Below are positions 8,657 through 18,276 of a stretch of 64,000 nt of DNA, piece after piece. The DNA lies in the NCBI GenBank assembly GCA_039636865.1, contig CP144172.1, forward strand, positions 2,480,001 through 2,544,000, given 5' to 3'. Position 1 is the first letter of the stretch. Every line of letters starts with the position of its first letter. This DNA is from Dermatophilaceae bacterium Sec6.4 (GTDB taxonomy: Bacteria; Actinomycetota; Actinomycetes; Actinomycetales; Dermatophilaceae). The translations under genes were made by a program, and so were the position numbers. The notes beneath the pieces were generated by a model. The model was not told where the DNA came from. It searched no databases and worked only from the letters and a program-made list of their open reading frames with translations.

Positions 8657-11600
8657 GACTGCACCGGCTGCAGGTGCAGGCGTTCGGCCCCTTCGCCGCC
8701 GTCGAAACGGTCGACTTCGATGCGGTCGCAGCCGCGGGCCTGTATCTGATTCAGGGTGCCACCGGAGCCGGTAAGACCTCGATCCTGGATGCGATCTGTT
8801 ACGCGGTCTACGGGGCTGTCCCCGGAAGTCGGACCGGTCACCGCGGGTCGATTCGTAGCGATCACGCCGACCCCCTGCTCGCGCCACGCGTCGTGCTGGA
8901 GTTCACTGCCGCCGGTGACCGGTTGCGCATCACCCGTAGCCCGGAGTGGGATGCCCCGAAAAAACGCGGATCCGGTACCACCCGCCGCCCCGCGACCGTG
9001 GTGTTGGAGATACTGCGCGGGGCCGAATGGGTCGCGCAGAGCACCCGCATCGACGAGGCCGCAGAGATCGTGACCGACCACCTCGGTCTCGGTATGGAGC
9101 AGTTCGCCCAGGTGGTGTTGCTGCCGCAGGGCGAATTCGCATCATTCCTGCGGGCCAAGCCCGAAGAGCGGTCGGCACTGCTGCGCAGGTTGTTCGACAT
9201 CGAACGCTTCGCAGATGCCCAACAGTGGCTCGCTGACCGCAAACGCGCACTCTCCGACACGGTGCACGACGCCGATCTCGCTATCGCGCTACACGGCGAA
9301 CGGCTGACCACGGTGCTCGCCGAGTCCGACCTACCAGCGGCCCCCTCCAACGGCGCGCCTCAGGTCCCCGCGTCAGATCTACCCGGGTCCACGTTGCTCG
9401 CCACGATCGGCGAATGTCGTGCGCTGGCGGTGGACCGCGCCACCCAGGCACTGGTCGACGCGGACGGCGCGGCAGAAGATCGAGACATCGCCCGCGACGC
9501 CCGGTTACGCGCCGAAACAACTCTGCAGTGGCAACTGCAGGCCACCGAGGCACGGGCCACGCTGGCCGCCTACGAGCAACGACACGCGGCACGAGAGCTG
9601 GAGCTGTCCACCGTTCGGGCCGCCCGCCGGGCTGCAGTCATACGTCCGGTCGCAACGCACCGACTGGCGGTGGCCGAGGTGCTCGCCACCGCCGAGGGCG
9701 CAGCGCGAACCGCTGAACGCATGGTCGTCGAACTGGTCGATACCGATTGCCTGGTCGACGGTCAGCTGCATCGGACGTCTCTGCAGACCGCCGTCGAGCT
9801 GGGTAGCTCGACGCTCGATGTGCTCGCCGATCTGGCCGCCCAGCACGCCACCGCCGCGGCTGCGGTGGTTCTGCATTCCAAGGCCTCCCTGGCCGCACAC
9901 GAGCGGAGTCTCGCTGCGCACGAAGCCACTGTGCGGCTGCAGGCCACCATCGACGACGTCGAACGGGAACTCGCCGCGCTGTGCACCGACGTGTCGGTGC
10001 TGCAGGATGCGCGACGATCGGTCGAGGTACACCGCGTAGCGCTGCACACTGGACGAACGCTGGCCGATGCGCGGGTCCTGCAGACCGCAGCCGAACAGCA
10101 GGCAAAGGTCTCGCGGTCCAGGTTCGCATCGGCCGAGCAGCAAGCGATCGACCTGCGCCAGGCGCGACTGTCCGGGATGATCGGTGAGATCGGCGCCGGA
10201 CTCACCCGCGGCTGCCCGTGCCCGGTATGCGGATCCACCGAGCATCCAGCGCCCGCTGCACCACCTGCTGGTGCCGCAGCTGAGCAAGACGTAGTGCGCG
10301 CCGAGGCAGTGGCCGTCGCGGCCCGCCAGGCCCTCAGTGATGCAGATGCCGCCTTCGCAACAGCCCGGGGCAGCCACGCTGAACGAGCAACAGCGCATCG
10401 TGCGGCGCTGGACGCCCTCGATACCCTCCCCGGAACGCTTGACGACGATGCGCTGCAGGGCGCGCTCAGTTCGGCGCAGGCAACGCTGACCCGAGTCGAA
10501 GCTACCCGCAGCGCATTCGAGGCGCTGAGTGGCCGACTCGCAGAACTCACCGGGTCTGCGACCAGTGCGCAGCAGAGCTGCACCAGCGCCGATTACGACC
10601 TGGGCCTGGCCGAGGCCCGGCACGCGGAATCGCGGACGGTCCTGGCGACCCTCGAAGCCAGAGCGCTGGCGCTGCGTGAACAACACACCGCGCAATGCTG
10701 CTGCGATCGCGTCGATCGCGGCGATCCCATCGACCGCCACACGCGCCTGGTGCCGGCCCTACGAGACCTGCATCAGGCCGATCTGGCGGTTCGACTCGCT
10801 GCAGCAGCAGACCGCCAGTCCGCCGCCGAACTCACCGAAATACTGGCGTCTCAGGGATTCTCGGATCTCTCCCAGGCGCAGGCCGCTCTTCTCGATCTGC
10901 CGCAGATGGCGCAGATCGAGAACCGGATTGCCGCCGAACAGACTGCCAACGAGCGGGCTACCGGCATTCTGGAGCAACCGCAGCTCATCGCCGCCGAGCG
11001 CTCGCCGAAACCCGATATTGCCGCGCTGGAAGAAGCGGCCCAAGCCAGTGATCACCGACACCGGGCAGCGGTGCACGCCGTGTCCGGTGCTGATCGCGCG
11101 GTGCATGAGTTGGATCGCATCGCCACCTCGGTGCAGCTCCTGGTCACCGGATCGTCCACTGCACGAGCCGACCTCGCAGTGCTCGGACCACTCGCCGAGA
11201 CGGCGTCCGGGCAGGGTGACAACACGCTCCGAATGCGTCTGACGTCCTACGTGCTTGCGGCGCGGCTGGAATCGGTCACCGCCCTGGCGAACGAGCGGCT
11301 CGCGGTCATGTCCGATGGTCGCTTCACCCTCGAGCACAGCGACGAACTGGCCAAGGCCGGTGCCCGCAGCGGTCTGGGTCTGCGGGTTCTGGACAGCTGG
11401 ACCGGGCGCAGCAGAGACACCGCGACACTGTCCGGTGGGGAGGCCTTCATTGCCTCCCTGGCGCTGGCCCTCGGGCTGGGTGATGCCGTACTACAAGATG
11501 CCGGAGGTCGGCCGCTGGAGTCCCTGTTCGTCGATGAAGGGTTCGGGTCGTTGGACGAACAGACTCTCGACCAGGTCATGAGCGTGCTGGACACATTGCG

Positions 11601-11724
11601 CAGCGGGGGTCGCAGTGTCGGGATCGTAAGCCATGTGGCCGAGCTGCGACACCGCATCCAGAGCACCATCGACGTCGTGAAGACCGAAAGCGGTTCGCAC
11701 ATCCGAGCCCACGCCGTGGCATAA
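8653..11724 (+). CDS. sbcC: Exonuclease SbcC (Rad50-type ATPase subunit)
   Basis: SMC-like ATPase partner of SbcD, 1,023 residues. Walker A is GATGAGKT at residues 35-42. Two long alanine- and arginine-rich coiled-coil arms flank a zinc hook CPVC at 523-526, which dimerises two molecules through zinc. The C-terminal ABC signature is LSGGE, followed by LESLFVDEGFGSLD (Walker B and D-loop), all near residues 920-970. Nothing is missing. It overlaps sbcD by four bases and ends 35 bases before the aminotransferase gene. Confidence 0.96.
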   Translation: MRLHRLQVQAFGPFAAVETVDFDAVAAAGLYLIQGATGAGKTSILDAICYAVYGAVPGSRTGHRGSIRSDHADPLLAPRVVLEFTAAGDRLRITRSPEWDAPKKRGSGTTRRPATVVLEILRGAEWVAQSTRIDEAAEIVTDHLGLGMEQFAQVVLLPQGEFASFLRAKPEERSALLRRLFDIERFADAQQWLADRKRALSDTVHDADLAIALHGERLTTVLAESDLPAAPSNGAPQVPASDLPGSTLLATIGECRALAVDRATQALVDADGAAEDRDIARDARLRAETTLQWQLQATEARATLAAYEQRHAARELELSTVRAARRAAVIRPVATHRLAVAEVLATAEGAARTAERMVVELVDTDCLVDGQLHRTSLQTAVELGSSTLDVLADLAAQHATAAAAVVLHSKASLAAHERSLAAHEATVRLQATIDDVERELAALCTDVSVLQDARRSVEVHRVALHTGRTLADARVLQTAAEQQAKVSRSRFASAEQQAIDLRQARLSGMIGEIGAGLTRGCPCPVCGSTEHPAPAAPPAGAAAEQDVVRAEAVAVAARQALSDADAAFATARGSHAERATAHRAALDALDTLPGTLDDDALQGALSSAQATLTRVEATRSAFEALSGRLAELTGSATSAQQSCTSADYDLGLAEARHAESRTVLATLEARALALREQHTAQCCCDRVDRGDPIDRHTRLVPALRDLHQADLAVRLAAAADRQSAAELTEILASQGFSDLSQAQAALLDLPQMAQIENRIAAEQTANERATGILEQPQLIAAERSPKPDIAALEEAAQASDHRHRAAVHAVSGADRAVHELDRIATSVQLLVTGSSTARADLAVLGPLAETASGQGDNTLRMRLTSYVLAARLESVTALANERLAVMSDGRFTLEHSDELAKAGARSGLGLRVLDSWTGRSRDTATLSGGEAFIASLALALGLGDAVLQDAGGRPLESLFVDEGFGSLDEQTLDQVMSVLDTLRSGGRSVGIVSHVAELRHRIQSTIDVVKTESGSHIRAHAVA

Positions 11725-11759
11725 CGCCCGGACATGCGGGCTGTGTCAGGCTGTGCCGC

Positions 11760-12977
11760 GTGCGCGAGATCAAACAGTCAGCCAAGCTGCAACATGTCCG
11801 GTACGACGTACGCGGACCGATCCTGGTCGAAGCCGAGCGCCTGGAGGCTGAGGGTCACCGCATCCTCAAGCTGAATATCGGTAATCCTGCGCCGTTCGGG
11901 TTCGAGGCGCCGGCGGCCATCGAACAGGATCTGATCCATCACCTCCCGACCAGTCAGGGATACAGCGATTCCCGCGGAATCTTTTCCGCACGCACGGCCG
12001 TCGCGAACTACTACCAGAGTAAAGGTCTGACCGAGGTCGGCGTCGGCGACATCTTCATCGGCAACGGGGTCAGCGAACTGATCTCCATGGTGCTGCAGGC
12101 GTTCGTCGACAACGGCAACGAGATTCTGATCCCCGCTCCCGACTATCCGCTGTGGACCGGCGCAGTGACTCTTGCCGGCGGTATTCCTGTGCACTACCGG
12201 TGCGATGAGGAGAACGGATGGAATCCCGATCTGTCCGATATCGAGGCCAAGATCGGCCCGAACACCCATGCGCTCGTGCTGATCAACCCCAACAATCCGA
12301 CCGGCGCCGTCTACAGCGAAGACATCGTGCGTGGTCTCGTCGATATCGCCCGGCGGCACGACCTGGTTCTGATGTGCGACGAAATCTACGAGAAGATCCT
12401 GTTCGACGACGCGGTCCACCACCACGCGGCGACGTTCGCCGGTGACGACGTGCTGTGTCTGACGTTCAGCGGCCTGTCCAAGGCGTACCGCGTCTGCGGA
12501 TACCGCTCCGGGTGGCTGGCGATCACCGGCCCGCGGCATCGTGCCGGGGATTTCCTCGAGGGTCTGACTCTGCTCGCGAATATGAGGATGTGCGCCAACG
12601 TCCCGGCCCAGCACGCGATTCAGACGGCACTCGGTGGATACCAGTCGGTCGGCGAACTCATTGTGCCCGGTGGCAGATTCTACGAGCAGTCCATGCTGGC
12701 CTGGCGACTGCTCAATGAGATCCCCGGCGTCAGCTGCGTCAAGCCGCAAGGCGCGTTGTACTGCTTCCCGCGCCTCGATCCGGCGGTCTACCCGATTCAG
12801 GACGACCAGGCCTTTGTAATCGACCTGCTGCGCGCGCAGAAGATCCTCGTCACTCATGGCACGGGCTTCAACTGGTTCGAACCCGACCACTTCCGGTTGG
12901 TGACGCTGCCGGACGTGGACACGCTGGCCGAGGCGATCGGCCGTATCGCGGCCTATCTGGGCACGATTCGCGTCTGA
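11760..12977 (+). CDS. Pyridoxal phosphate-dependent aminotransferase (AlaA/AlaT type)
   Basis: Class I/II fold-type I aminotransferase, 405 residues, closest in pattern to AlaA/AlaT, which interconvert pyruvate and alanine with glutamate. Seen: the KLNIGNPAPFGF substrate-loop region near residue 40, INPNNPTGA around 180, MCDEIYE near 206 and the PLP lysine Lys241 in SGLSKAYR, then the phosphate-binding arginine in GYRSGW. The GTG start is the only reasonable one before the conserved REIKQSAKLQHV sequence; no clear Shine-Dalgarno is visible. Its stop codon is embedded in a strong hairpin shared with gcvP. Confidence 0.88.
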   Translation: MREIKQSAKLQHVRYDVRGPILVEAERLEAEGHRILKLNIGNPAPFGFEAPAAIEQDLIHHLPTSQGYSDSRGIFSARTAVANYYQSKGLTEVGVGDIFIGNGVSELISMVLQAFVDNGNEILIPAPDYPLWTGAVTLAGGIPVHYRCDEENGWNPDLSDIEAKIGPNTHALVLINPNNPTGAVYSEDIVRGLVDIARRHDLVLMCDEIYEKILFDDAVHHHAATFAGDDVLCLTFSGLSKAYRVCGYRSGWLAITGPRHRAGDFLEGLTLLANMRMCANVPAQHAIQTALGGYQSVGELIVPGGRFYEQSMLAWRLLNEIPGVSCVKPQGALYCFPRLDPAVYPIQDDQAFVIDLLRAQKILVTHGTGFNWFEPDHFRLVTLPDVDTLAEAIGRIAAYLGTIRV

Positions 12978-12999
12978 CGATCGGCGTCAGACGCGAATC
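12965..12999. terminator. Bidirectional hairpin between the aminotransferase gene and gcvP
   Basis: Perfect inverted repeat with 15-bp arms (GATTCGCGTCTGACG and its complement) and a 5-base loop. The aminotransferase stop codon lies inside the left arm. Neither side has a uridine tract, which is common for actinobacterial terminators. Its position between two convergent genes supports termination from both directions. Confidence 0.8.
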
Positions 13000-13029
13000 A
13001 CCCCAGGAATATGGGGCCAGGATGCGCGC

Positions 13030-15945
13030 TCAGTCTTCGAACGCCTCCGGCGCCGGGCAGGAGCAAATCAGGTTGCGATCGCCGTAGGCGCCGTCAACAC
13101 GCCGCACCGGGGCCCAGTACTTGCGGGTCGGATCGACGCCTGCCGGGTAGACCGCTTCGGCCCGTGTGTACGGGTGCTCCCAATCGGTGGTGAGGGACTG
13201 CGCGGTGTGCGGGGCATGCCGCAGCGCGCTGTCGGCCGCGGCGACACCACCGTCTTCGACGGCCTGAATCTCGGCCCGGATCGCGACCATCGCATCGCAG
13301 AACCGGTCGATCTCCGCCAAGCTCTCACTCTCAGTGGGCTCGACCATCAGGGTGCCGGCTACCGGAAAGGACATGGTCGGAGCGTGGAACCCGTAGTCGA
13401 CCAGCCGCTTGGCGACGTCGTCGACGGTGATACCCGAGGACTTGGTAATGCCGCGCAGGTCCAGGATGCACTCGTGCGCCACCAGTCCGTGCTCGCCGGA
13501 GTACAACACCGGGTAGGAATCGCGCAGACGCGCCGCGATGTAGTTCGCGGAAAGCACTGCGGTTTTGGTTGCTTCGGTCAGTCCGTGACCGCCCATCAAT
13601 CGCACGTACGCCCAGGAGATCGGCAGGATCGACGCAGACCCGTACGGTGCTCCGGACACCGGACCGACTCCGGTACTTGGGCCGGCCTCAGCGGCGAACG
13701 GGTGATTCGGCAGGTAGGGCGCCAGGTGCGCGCGGACCGCGACCGGTCCCACACCGGGGCCGCCACCACCGTGCGGGATGCAGAACGTCTTGTGCAGGTT
13801 GAGGTGGGAGACATCGCCACCGAAAGTGCCCGGCTCGGCGATACCGATCAACGCGTTGAGGTTGGCTCCATCGACATAGACCTGCCCGCCCGCCGCGTGC
13901 ACCAGCGAGCACAGCTCGGTGATGGTGTCTTCGTAGACACCGTGTGTCGAGGGGTAGGTGATCATCGCTGCAGCGAGCTTGTCGCCATGCTGATCGATCT
14001 TCGCGCGCAGGTCATCCAGATCGATCTCGCCCGTGTTGGCTGTCTTCACGACGACGACCTTCAGGCCCGCCATGACGGCGCTGGCAGCATTGGTGCCGTG
14101 CGCCGAGGCGGGAATGAGGCAGATCCGACGCTCGAAATCGCCACGAGCCTCGTGGTAGGCGTGGATGGCTAACAGACCCGCGAATTCTCCCTGGGAACCT
14201 GCATTGGGCTGCAGGGACACCGAGTCGTACCCGGTGATGGTGGCCAGCCAGGATTCCAGATCGCTCACGATCGACCGGATCCCGACCGTCTGGTCGGCGG
14301 GCGCGAACGGGTGCAGGTTGGCGAACTCCGGCCAGGTGACCGCTTCCATCTCCGTGGTCGCGTTCAGCTTCATCGTGCAGGAACCAAGCGGGATCATCCC
14401 ACGGTCCAGTGCGTAGTCGCGGTCGGACAAGGTGCGCAGGTAGCGCAGCATCTCGGTCTCGCTCTGGTGGGCGTGGAAGACCGGGTGGGTCAAGAAGCTG
14501 CCCTCCCGGATGACCGCCGGTGCCCAGGACGGTGCGGGGGCGTCAGCGATCCGCTGCGGAGCGGCCGCTCCGAAGGCTGCTGCCACCGATGCGAGTTCCT
14601 CATCCGTCGTGGTCTCATCGACACTCAACGAAAGCCGGTCGGCATCGATCTGCCACAGGTTGATGCCGCGCTCCAGCGCGGCAGTACGGATGAGTTCGGC
14701 GCGCTGCGGGACCTCGAGCGTCAGCGTGTCGAAGAAGTCACCCGCTGCGACCTGGACGCCGGCCTCATGAAGCGCCGCCGCCAGGGCTACTGCCTTTGCG
14801 TGCACCTCGCAGGCGATTCGTGTCAGGCCGACGGGGCCGTGCCATACGGCGTACATCGAGGCCATGACCGCGAGGAGCACCTGGGCGGTGCAGATGTTCG
14901 AGGTGGCCTTCTCCCGGCGAATGTGCTGTTCACGGGTCTGCAGGGCAAGGCGATAGGCCGGGGCGCCGTCGGCATCCACGCTGAGACCGACCAGACGGCC
15001 CGGCATCGTGCGCTCCAGCCCGGCCCGGACACTGAGGTATCCGGCGTGCGGGCCGCCGAAGCCCATCGGGACCCCGAACCGTTGCGTCGTGCCGACGGCG
15101 ATATCGGCTCCCCAGGTGCCGGGCGCTGCGAGCAGGGTCAACGCCAACAGATCGGCGGCGACCGTGACCAACGCACCGAGCTCGTGAGCGGCAGTGGCCA
15201 ACCGGGACCACTGCCGAATGCGCCCGGAGGCATCGGGGTACTGCACCACGACACCGAAGACGTCCCGGTCCCCAGCCGCAGCACGCAATCCGTCGGGATC
15301 TGCAACTGCGCTCAGGTCGGTGACGACGACATCGATCCCGAGCGGCTTGGCACGCGTGCGGGTCACCGCGATCGACTGCGGCATCACCTGGGCGTCGATC
15401 ACCAGGACGGCGTCGGCGGTCGCCTTGCTGCTGCGCCGCATCAACGTCATGGCCTCGGCGACGGCCGTCGATTCATCGAGTAGGGACGCGCCGGCCGTAG
15501 CCAGTCCCGTCAGGTCGCAGACGACCGTCTGGAAGTTGAGCAGTGCCTCCAGGCGGCCCTGGGAGATCTCCGGCTGGTAGGGCGTGTACGCCGTGTACCA
15601 GGCGGGGTTCTCCAGAACATTGCGGCGGATGACCGCCGGTGTGTGCGTCCCGTAGTAGCCCAGCCCGATCATGCTCGTCAGCACTGTGTTCTGGGCCGCG
15701 ATCTCGCGCAGCTCCCGGATCACGGCCGGCTCGGATGATGCTGCCGCCAGCTGCAACGGATGGTCCGAGCGGATCCCGCCGGGTACAGCGGCCTCCATCA
15801 GCGCGGCGACGCTGGGCTGTTCGATCGCCTTCAACATCACCGTCACGTCATCGCTGGTGGGAGCGATGTGCCGGCGAACGAAGTCCGGCGCGACCGCCTC
15901 AGGGGAGACGGCGTCTGATGCGGTGTGTTCGGTCGAACTACTCAT
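13030..15945 (-). CDS. gcvP: Glycine dehydrogenase (decarboxylating), P-protein
   Basis: P-protein of the glycine cleavage system: decarboxylates glycine with PLP and passes the aminomethyl group to the lipoyl arm of the H-protein. At 971 residues it is the single-chain form (N- and C-halves fused), with the PLP lysine Lys719 in LNLHKTFC followed by the glycine-rich PHGGGGPG loop. The start is an ATG 100 bases downstream of a glycine riboswitch aptamer, so expression should rise with glycine. The H-protein gene is on the same strand at 18.8 kb; the T-protein gene is not in this window. Confidence 0.97.
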   Translation of the reverse strand: MSSSTEHTASDAVSPEAVAPDFVRRHIAPTSDDVTVMLKAIEQPSVAALMEAAVPGGIRSDHPLQLAAASSEPAVIRELREIAAQNTVLTSMIGLGYYGTHTPAVIRRNVLENPAWYTAYTPYQPEISQGRLEALLNFQTVVCDLTGLATAGASLLDESTAVAEAMTLMRRSSKATADAVLVIDAQVMPQSIAVTRTRAKPLGIDVVVTDLSAVADPDGLRAAAGDRDVFGVVVQYPDASGRIRQWSRLATAAHELGALVTVAADLLALTLLAAPGTWGADIAVGTTQRFGVPMGFGGPHAGYLSVRAGLERTMPGRLVGLSVDADGAPAYRLALQTREQHIRREKATSNICTAQVLLAVMASMYAVWHGPVGLTRIACEVHAKAVALAAALHEAGVQVAAGDFFDTLTLEVPQRAELIRTAALERGINLWQIDADRLSLSVDETTTDEELASVAAAFGAAAPQRIADAPAPSWAPAVIREGSFLTHPVFHAHQSETEMLRYLRTLSDRDYALDRGMIPLGSCTMKLNATTEMEAVTWPEFANLHPFAPADQTVGIRSIVSDLESWLATITGYDSVSLQPNAGSQGEFAGLLAIHAYHEARGDFERRICLIPASAHGTNAASAVMAGLKVVVVKTANTGEIDLDDLRAKIDQHGDKLAAAMITYPSTHGVYEDTITELCSLVHAAGGQVYVDGANLNALIGIAEPGTFGGDVSHLNLHKTFCIPHGGGGPGVGPVAVRAHLAPYLPNHPFAAEAGPSTGVGPVSGAPYGSASILPISWAYVRLMGGHGLTEATKTAVLSANYIAARLRDSYPVLYSGEHGLVAHECILDLRGITKSSGITVDDVAKRLVDYGFHAPTMSFPVAGTLMVEPTESESLAEIDRFCDAMVAIRAEIQAVEDGGVAAADSALRHAPHTAQSLTTDWEHPYTRAEAVYPAGVDPTRKYWAPVRRVDGAYGDRNLICSCPAPEAFED

Positions 15946-16043
15946 GGCGTTGTGTTCCCTCGCGGAGGCGGACAGTGGGCTACGCCTCCCCTACTGTCGA
16001 CCGCACGCAACAAGGCATGCGAACTTCAGACGTGCCTCGACCG

Positions 16044-16125
16044 GGCGGTCCGGGAGCCTGAGAGGTTCTGGGGAGAATTGCCCCTTCGGCGTCCTCGTGC
16101 CAGTAGGAACGAGTTCTCTCCCGCC
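16044..16125 (-). ncRNA. Glycine riboswitch (single aptamer) controlling gcvP
   Basis: On the minus strand the leader carries the conserved glycine aptamer elements in order: a GGCGGGAGAGA start, the CGCCGAAGG core with GCAA, then CTCTCAGGC and a GGACCGCC end whose CCGCC pairs with the initial GGCGG (P1). Only one aptamer is recognisable. Downstream, GGAGGCG/CGCCTCC (15964-15989) can form a 7-bp stem ending 18 bases before the ATG. That stem could be the expression platform, acting on translation or termination. The mechanism is inference; the aptamer identity is strong from the motif match. Confidence 0.9.
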
Positions 16126-16243
16126 GGTGTCGTCAGCAGGACAAGCGTACTACGCCCCACCGGCAACGGTACGCAGCCGCGACTCGTCGGCCTGCTGAAA
16201 GCTCCCGCCGATCAGGGAGTAGGCCCGCCAGTTGCGGCCCGTC

Positions 16244-16846
16244 TCAACCGGCGTCTCGCGCCTCGCGCCGACGCTGCAGCTCATCACCGGGGTGGGCTGC
16301 CGGACGCTCTGCGTCCGGACGTTCGCTCGGTAGCGAACTGAGGCTGCCCTCCACTTCGCGCCATACCGACCCCAGGGCAATACCGAAAACGCCCTGACCA
16401 CCGCGCATCAGATCGATGATCTGATCATCGGACGTGCATTCGTAGACGCTTGCACCATCGGACATGAGAGTGATTCCGGCGAGGTCAGCTATGCCACGCG
16501 AACGCAGTACTCCCACGGCGACCCTGATCTGCTGCAGGGAGACGCCGCTGTCCAGGAGTCGTTTGACCACCTTGAGTACGAGAATGTCGCGGAAGCTGTA
16601 AAGGCGCTGGTGACCGGAACCGGACGGGTTGCGCACCGATGGTTCCAATAGACCGGTGCGGGCCCAGTAATCGAGCTGACGGTAGGTCACCCCCGCCGCG
16701 TTGCACGCAATCGGCCCTCGATAACCGACGGCCTCGTTGTCGACGCTGTCTGCAGGATGCGCAAACAATGCGCCCTGCAGCGGTGCAGGGGCGGACGTGG
16801 CCCTGTCGCGAGCCGTGGCATCGCCTGTCGTGCCCGTTACCGCCAC
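16244..16846 (-). CDS. MerR family regulator (Rv1830/McdR type)
   Basis: Transcription regulator of 200 residues. The MerR winged helix is complete: GVTYRQLDYWARTGLLEPS near residues 52-70, then QRLYSFRDILVLKVVKRLLDSGVSLQQIR. The C-terminal part is not a metal- or drug-binding domain. The GTG start has GGAGG seven bases upstream. By position (after garA, the FtsR-like gene and DUF151, before gcvP) it corresponds to M. tuberculosis Rv1830, described as a cell-division regulator. An inverted repeat about 200 bases upstream may be its operator. Function in this organism is inferred from synteny. Confidence 0.88.
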   Translation of the reverse strand: MAVTGTTGDATARDRATSAPAPLQGALFAHPADSVDNEAVGYRGPIACNAAGVTYRQLDYWARTGLLEPSVRNPSGSGHQRLYSFRDILVLKVVKRLLDSGVSLQQIRVAVGVLRSRGIADLAGITLMSDGASVYECTSDDQIIDLMRGGQGVFGIALGSVWREVEGSLSSLPSERPDAERPAAHPGDELQRRREARDAG

Positions 16847-17051
16847 GGTCGACCTCCATGTTGTGGGCCTGCAGCCCGCTCGGACTGCCCGCTCGGCGGA
16901 CGGCCAATGTTCACTGTACGACCCGGTCCGGCTCTTCTTTCAGGAACGAAGCGGACCGCCCGTGCTCGAAAACGTAAGCGCCAAAACACGGCGGGTCAAC
17001 GACTGATGCCTTGAAGCTTCGGCGTGTCGCGAGCCAATGGCCAAGACTAAA

Positions 17052-17064
17052 CCTCAACTTGAGG
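17052..17064. promoter_or_regulatory. Candidate MerR-type operator
   Basis: CCTCAACTTGAGG has perfect 6-bp arms around one central base, the kind of short GC-capped dyad bound by MerR dimers. It overlaps the last codons of the DUF151 gene and lies about 205 bases upstream of the Rv1830-type MerR start. Autoregulation by that protein, or control by the FtsR-like MerR encoded just upstream, are both possible. Confidence 0.4.
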
Positions 17065-17584
17065 GTGACTGTTCTCCGTCAGGACCCTCGGGATCTGAGT
17101 CCGCGATCTCATCCTCGCTGGCCGCTTCGAAGTCCTCCGCGGATACGTTGTCAAGGAATTCGCGGAACTTCTCGACCTCATCGTCTTCTTCGACCGGCAC
17201 AGCGACACCGACTGCGTCGAAAATCTCGTCGGCCACATAGATGGATACACCGGCACGCAGTGCGATGGCGATGGCATCCGAAGATCGGGCGCTGATCGTC
17301 GTATCACCGTCCACCACCAGCTCGGCATAGAAAATATTGTTCTCCATGCGGCTGACCACCACATGCTCCAGCGTGTGACCGAGTTCGGCCAACACGTTGA
17401 CCAGGAGGTCGTGGGTCAGCGGCCGGGGCGCGGTAATGCCCTGTTGCGCGTAAGCGATCGCCGTCGCCTCAGGCGCACCGATCCAGATCGGTACGTACAG
17501 CTGACCATCGCGTTCACGCAACAGAACGATCGGCTTATTGGTGGGCATCTCCACCCGCACGCCCATGACATCGACTTTCCTCAT
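17054..17584 (-). CDS. Bifunctional nuclease family protein (DUF151)
   Basis: A 176-residue protein of the DUF151/bifunctional nuclease family, homologous by position to Rv1829. Conserved parts seen: the MRKVDVMGVRVEMP start, LPIWIG-like YVPIWIGAPEATAIA, PRPLTHDLL, and SARSSDAIAIALR near residue 105. The C-terminal 40 residues are acidic (EDDEVEKF, EDFEAASEDE). The ATG at 17584 overlaps the stop of the preceding MerR gene by 4 bases, which fixes the start. Plant and Thermotoga relatives have reported nuclease activity; the bacterial role is unclear. Confidence 0.9.
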   Translation of the reverse strand: MRKVDVMGVRVEMPTNKPIVLLRERDGQLYVPIWIGAPEATAIAYAQQGITAPRPLTHDLLVNVLAELGHTLEHVVVSRMENNIFYAELVVDGDTTISARSSDAIAIALRAGVSIYVADEIFDAVGVAVPVEEDDEVEKFREFLDNVSAEDFEAASEDEIADSDPEGPDGEQSPSS

Positions 17585-18276
17585 GGAGCCAACGCTACCT
17601 GCGCGCGCAGCAGAGCGAGATGCAGCTCCAGACACTCCCCCTCGACGGCGCTCTCCGCACTGCCACCCCGACCGCCACGAAGCTGTGTCACGATCGCCGC
17701 CTCCCGTTCGGCCGCGAGGCGGAAGGTGCGTAGATGTCTGGCGCCGAGCCCCCGTTGCATCAATGCAGCTGCGCTTCGCGCGATCACGAGCGCGGGCCGG
17801 TCGAAGTAGCCGTCCACCGACACGATGAGGCCGAATCCGGCAAGGTCGCGCACCTGGATCTCGCTGAGTCCGGCGCCGCGAGCCACTTCGCCCAACGTCA
17901 ACCGCAAGGGCGACTCGTTCCGGGTCACCGCTTCGTCTCCCACGGGCCCGAGCGGGTCCAACGCCACCGGGGGTGGCGGTACGGGACGAGGATCGGGCCC
18001 AGTGGACGGTTCGAGACCACGGTCGTAGGCGTCCAACGCCTCTCGGATGACGCGCAACGGCCAGAACCGATCCCGTTGAGCGGTGAGTACGAACCTGAGG
18101 CGATCGACGTCTGCGTCGCTGTAGCGGCGGTAGCCGGAGGCCGAGCGCCCTGGACTGACCACCCCCTCGGTGTCCAGGAAACGGACCTTGGAAATCGTCA
18201 GGTCGGGAAAATCAGCACGTAGTAGAGCCAGCACCGATCCCACGGTGTGGCTGGAACCGTCAGGAACCGGCGGCAC
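17581..18276 (-). CDS. ftsR: MerR family regulator, FtsR (Rv1828) type
   Basis: Regulator of about 231 residues. The N-terminal MerR helix-turn-helix reads SVLALLRADFPDLTISKVRFLDTEG, split here for length: the key parts are LTISKVRFLDTEG and SGYRRYSDADVDRLRFVLTAQRD. These match the Rv1828/FtsR family, which in Corynebacterium activates ftsZ. A second helical domain follows near residues 125-210. The GTG at 18276 overlaps the garA end by 17 bases; an in-frame GTG a few codons later is an alternative start. The gene is followed by a 4-base ATGA overlap with DUF151. Confidence 0.85.
   Translation of the reverse strand: MPPVPDGSSHTVGSVLALLRADFPDLTISKVRFLDTEGVVSPGRSASGYRRYSDADVDRLRFVLTAQRDRFWPLRVIREALDAYDRGLEPSTGPDPRPVPPPPVALDPLGPVGDEAVTRNESPLRLTLGEVARGAGLSEIQVRDLAGFGLIVSVDGYFDRPALVIARSAAALMQRGLGARHLRTFRLAAEREAAIVTQLRGGRGGSAESAVEGECLELHLALLRAQVALAP

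Noticed and set aside
14311..15483. 390-codon plus-strand frame opposite gcvP
   Set aside because: Antisense shadow caused by high GC; gcvP is well supported on the other strand.
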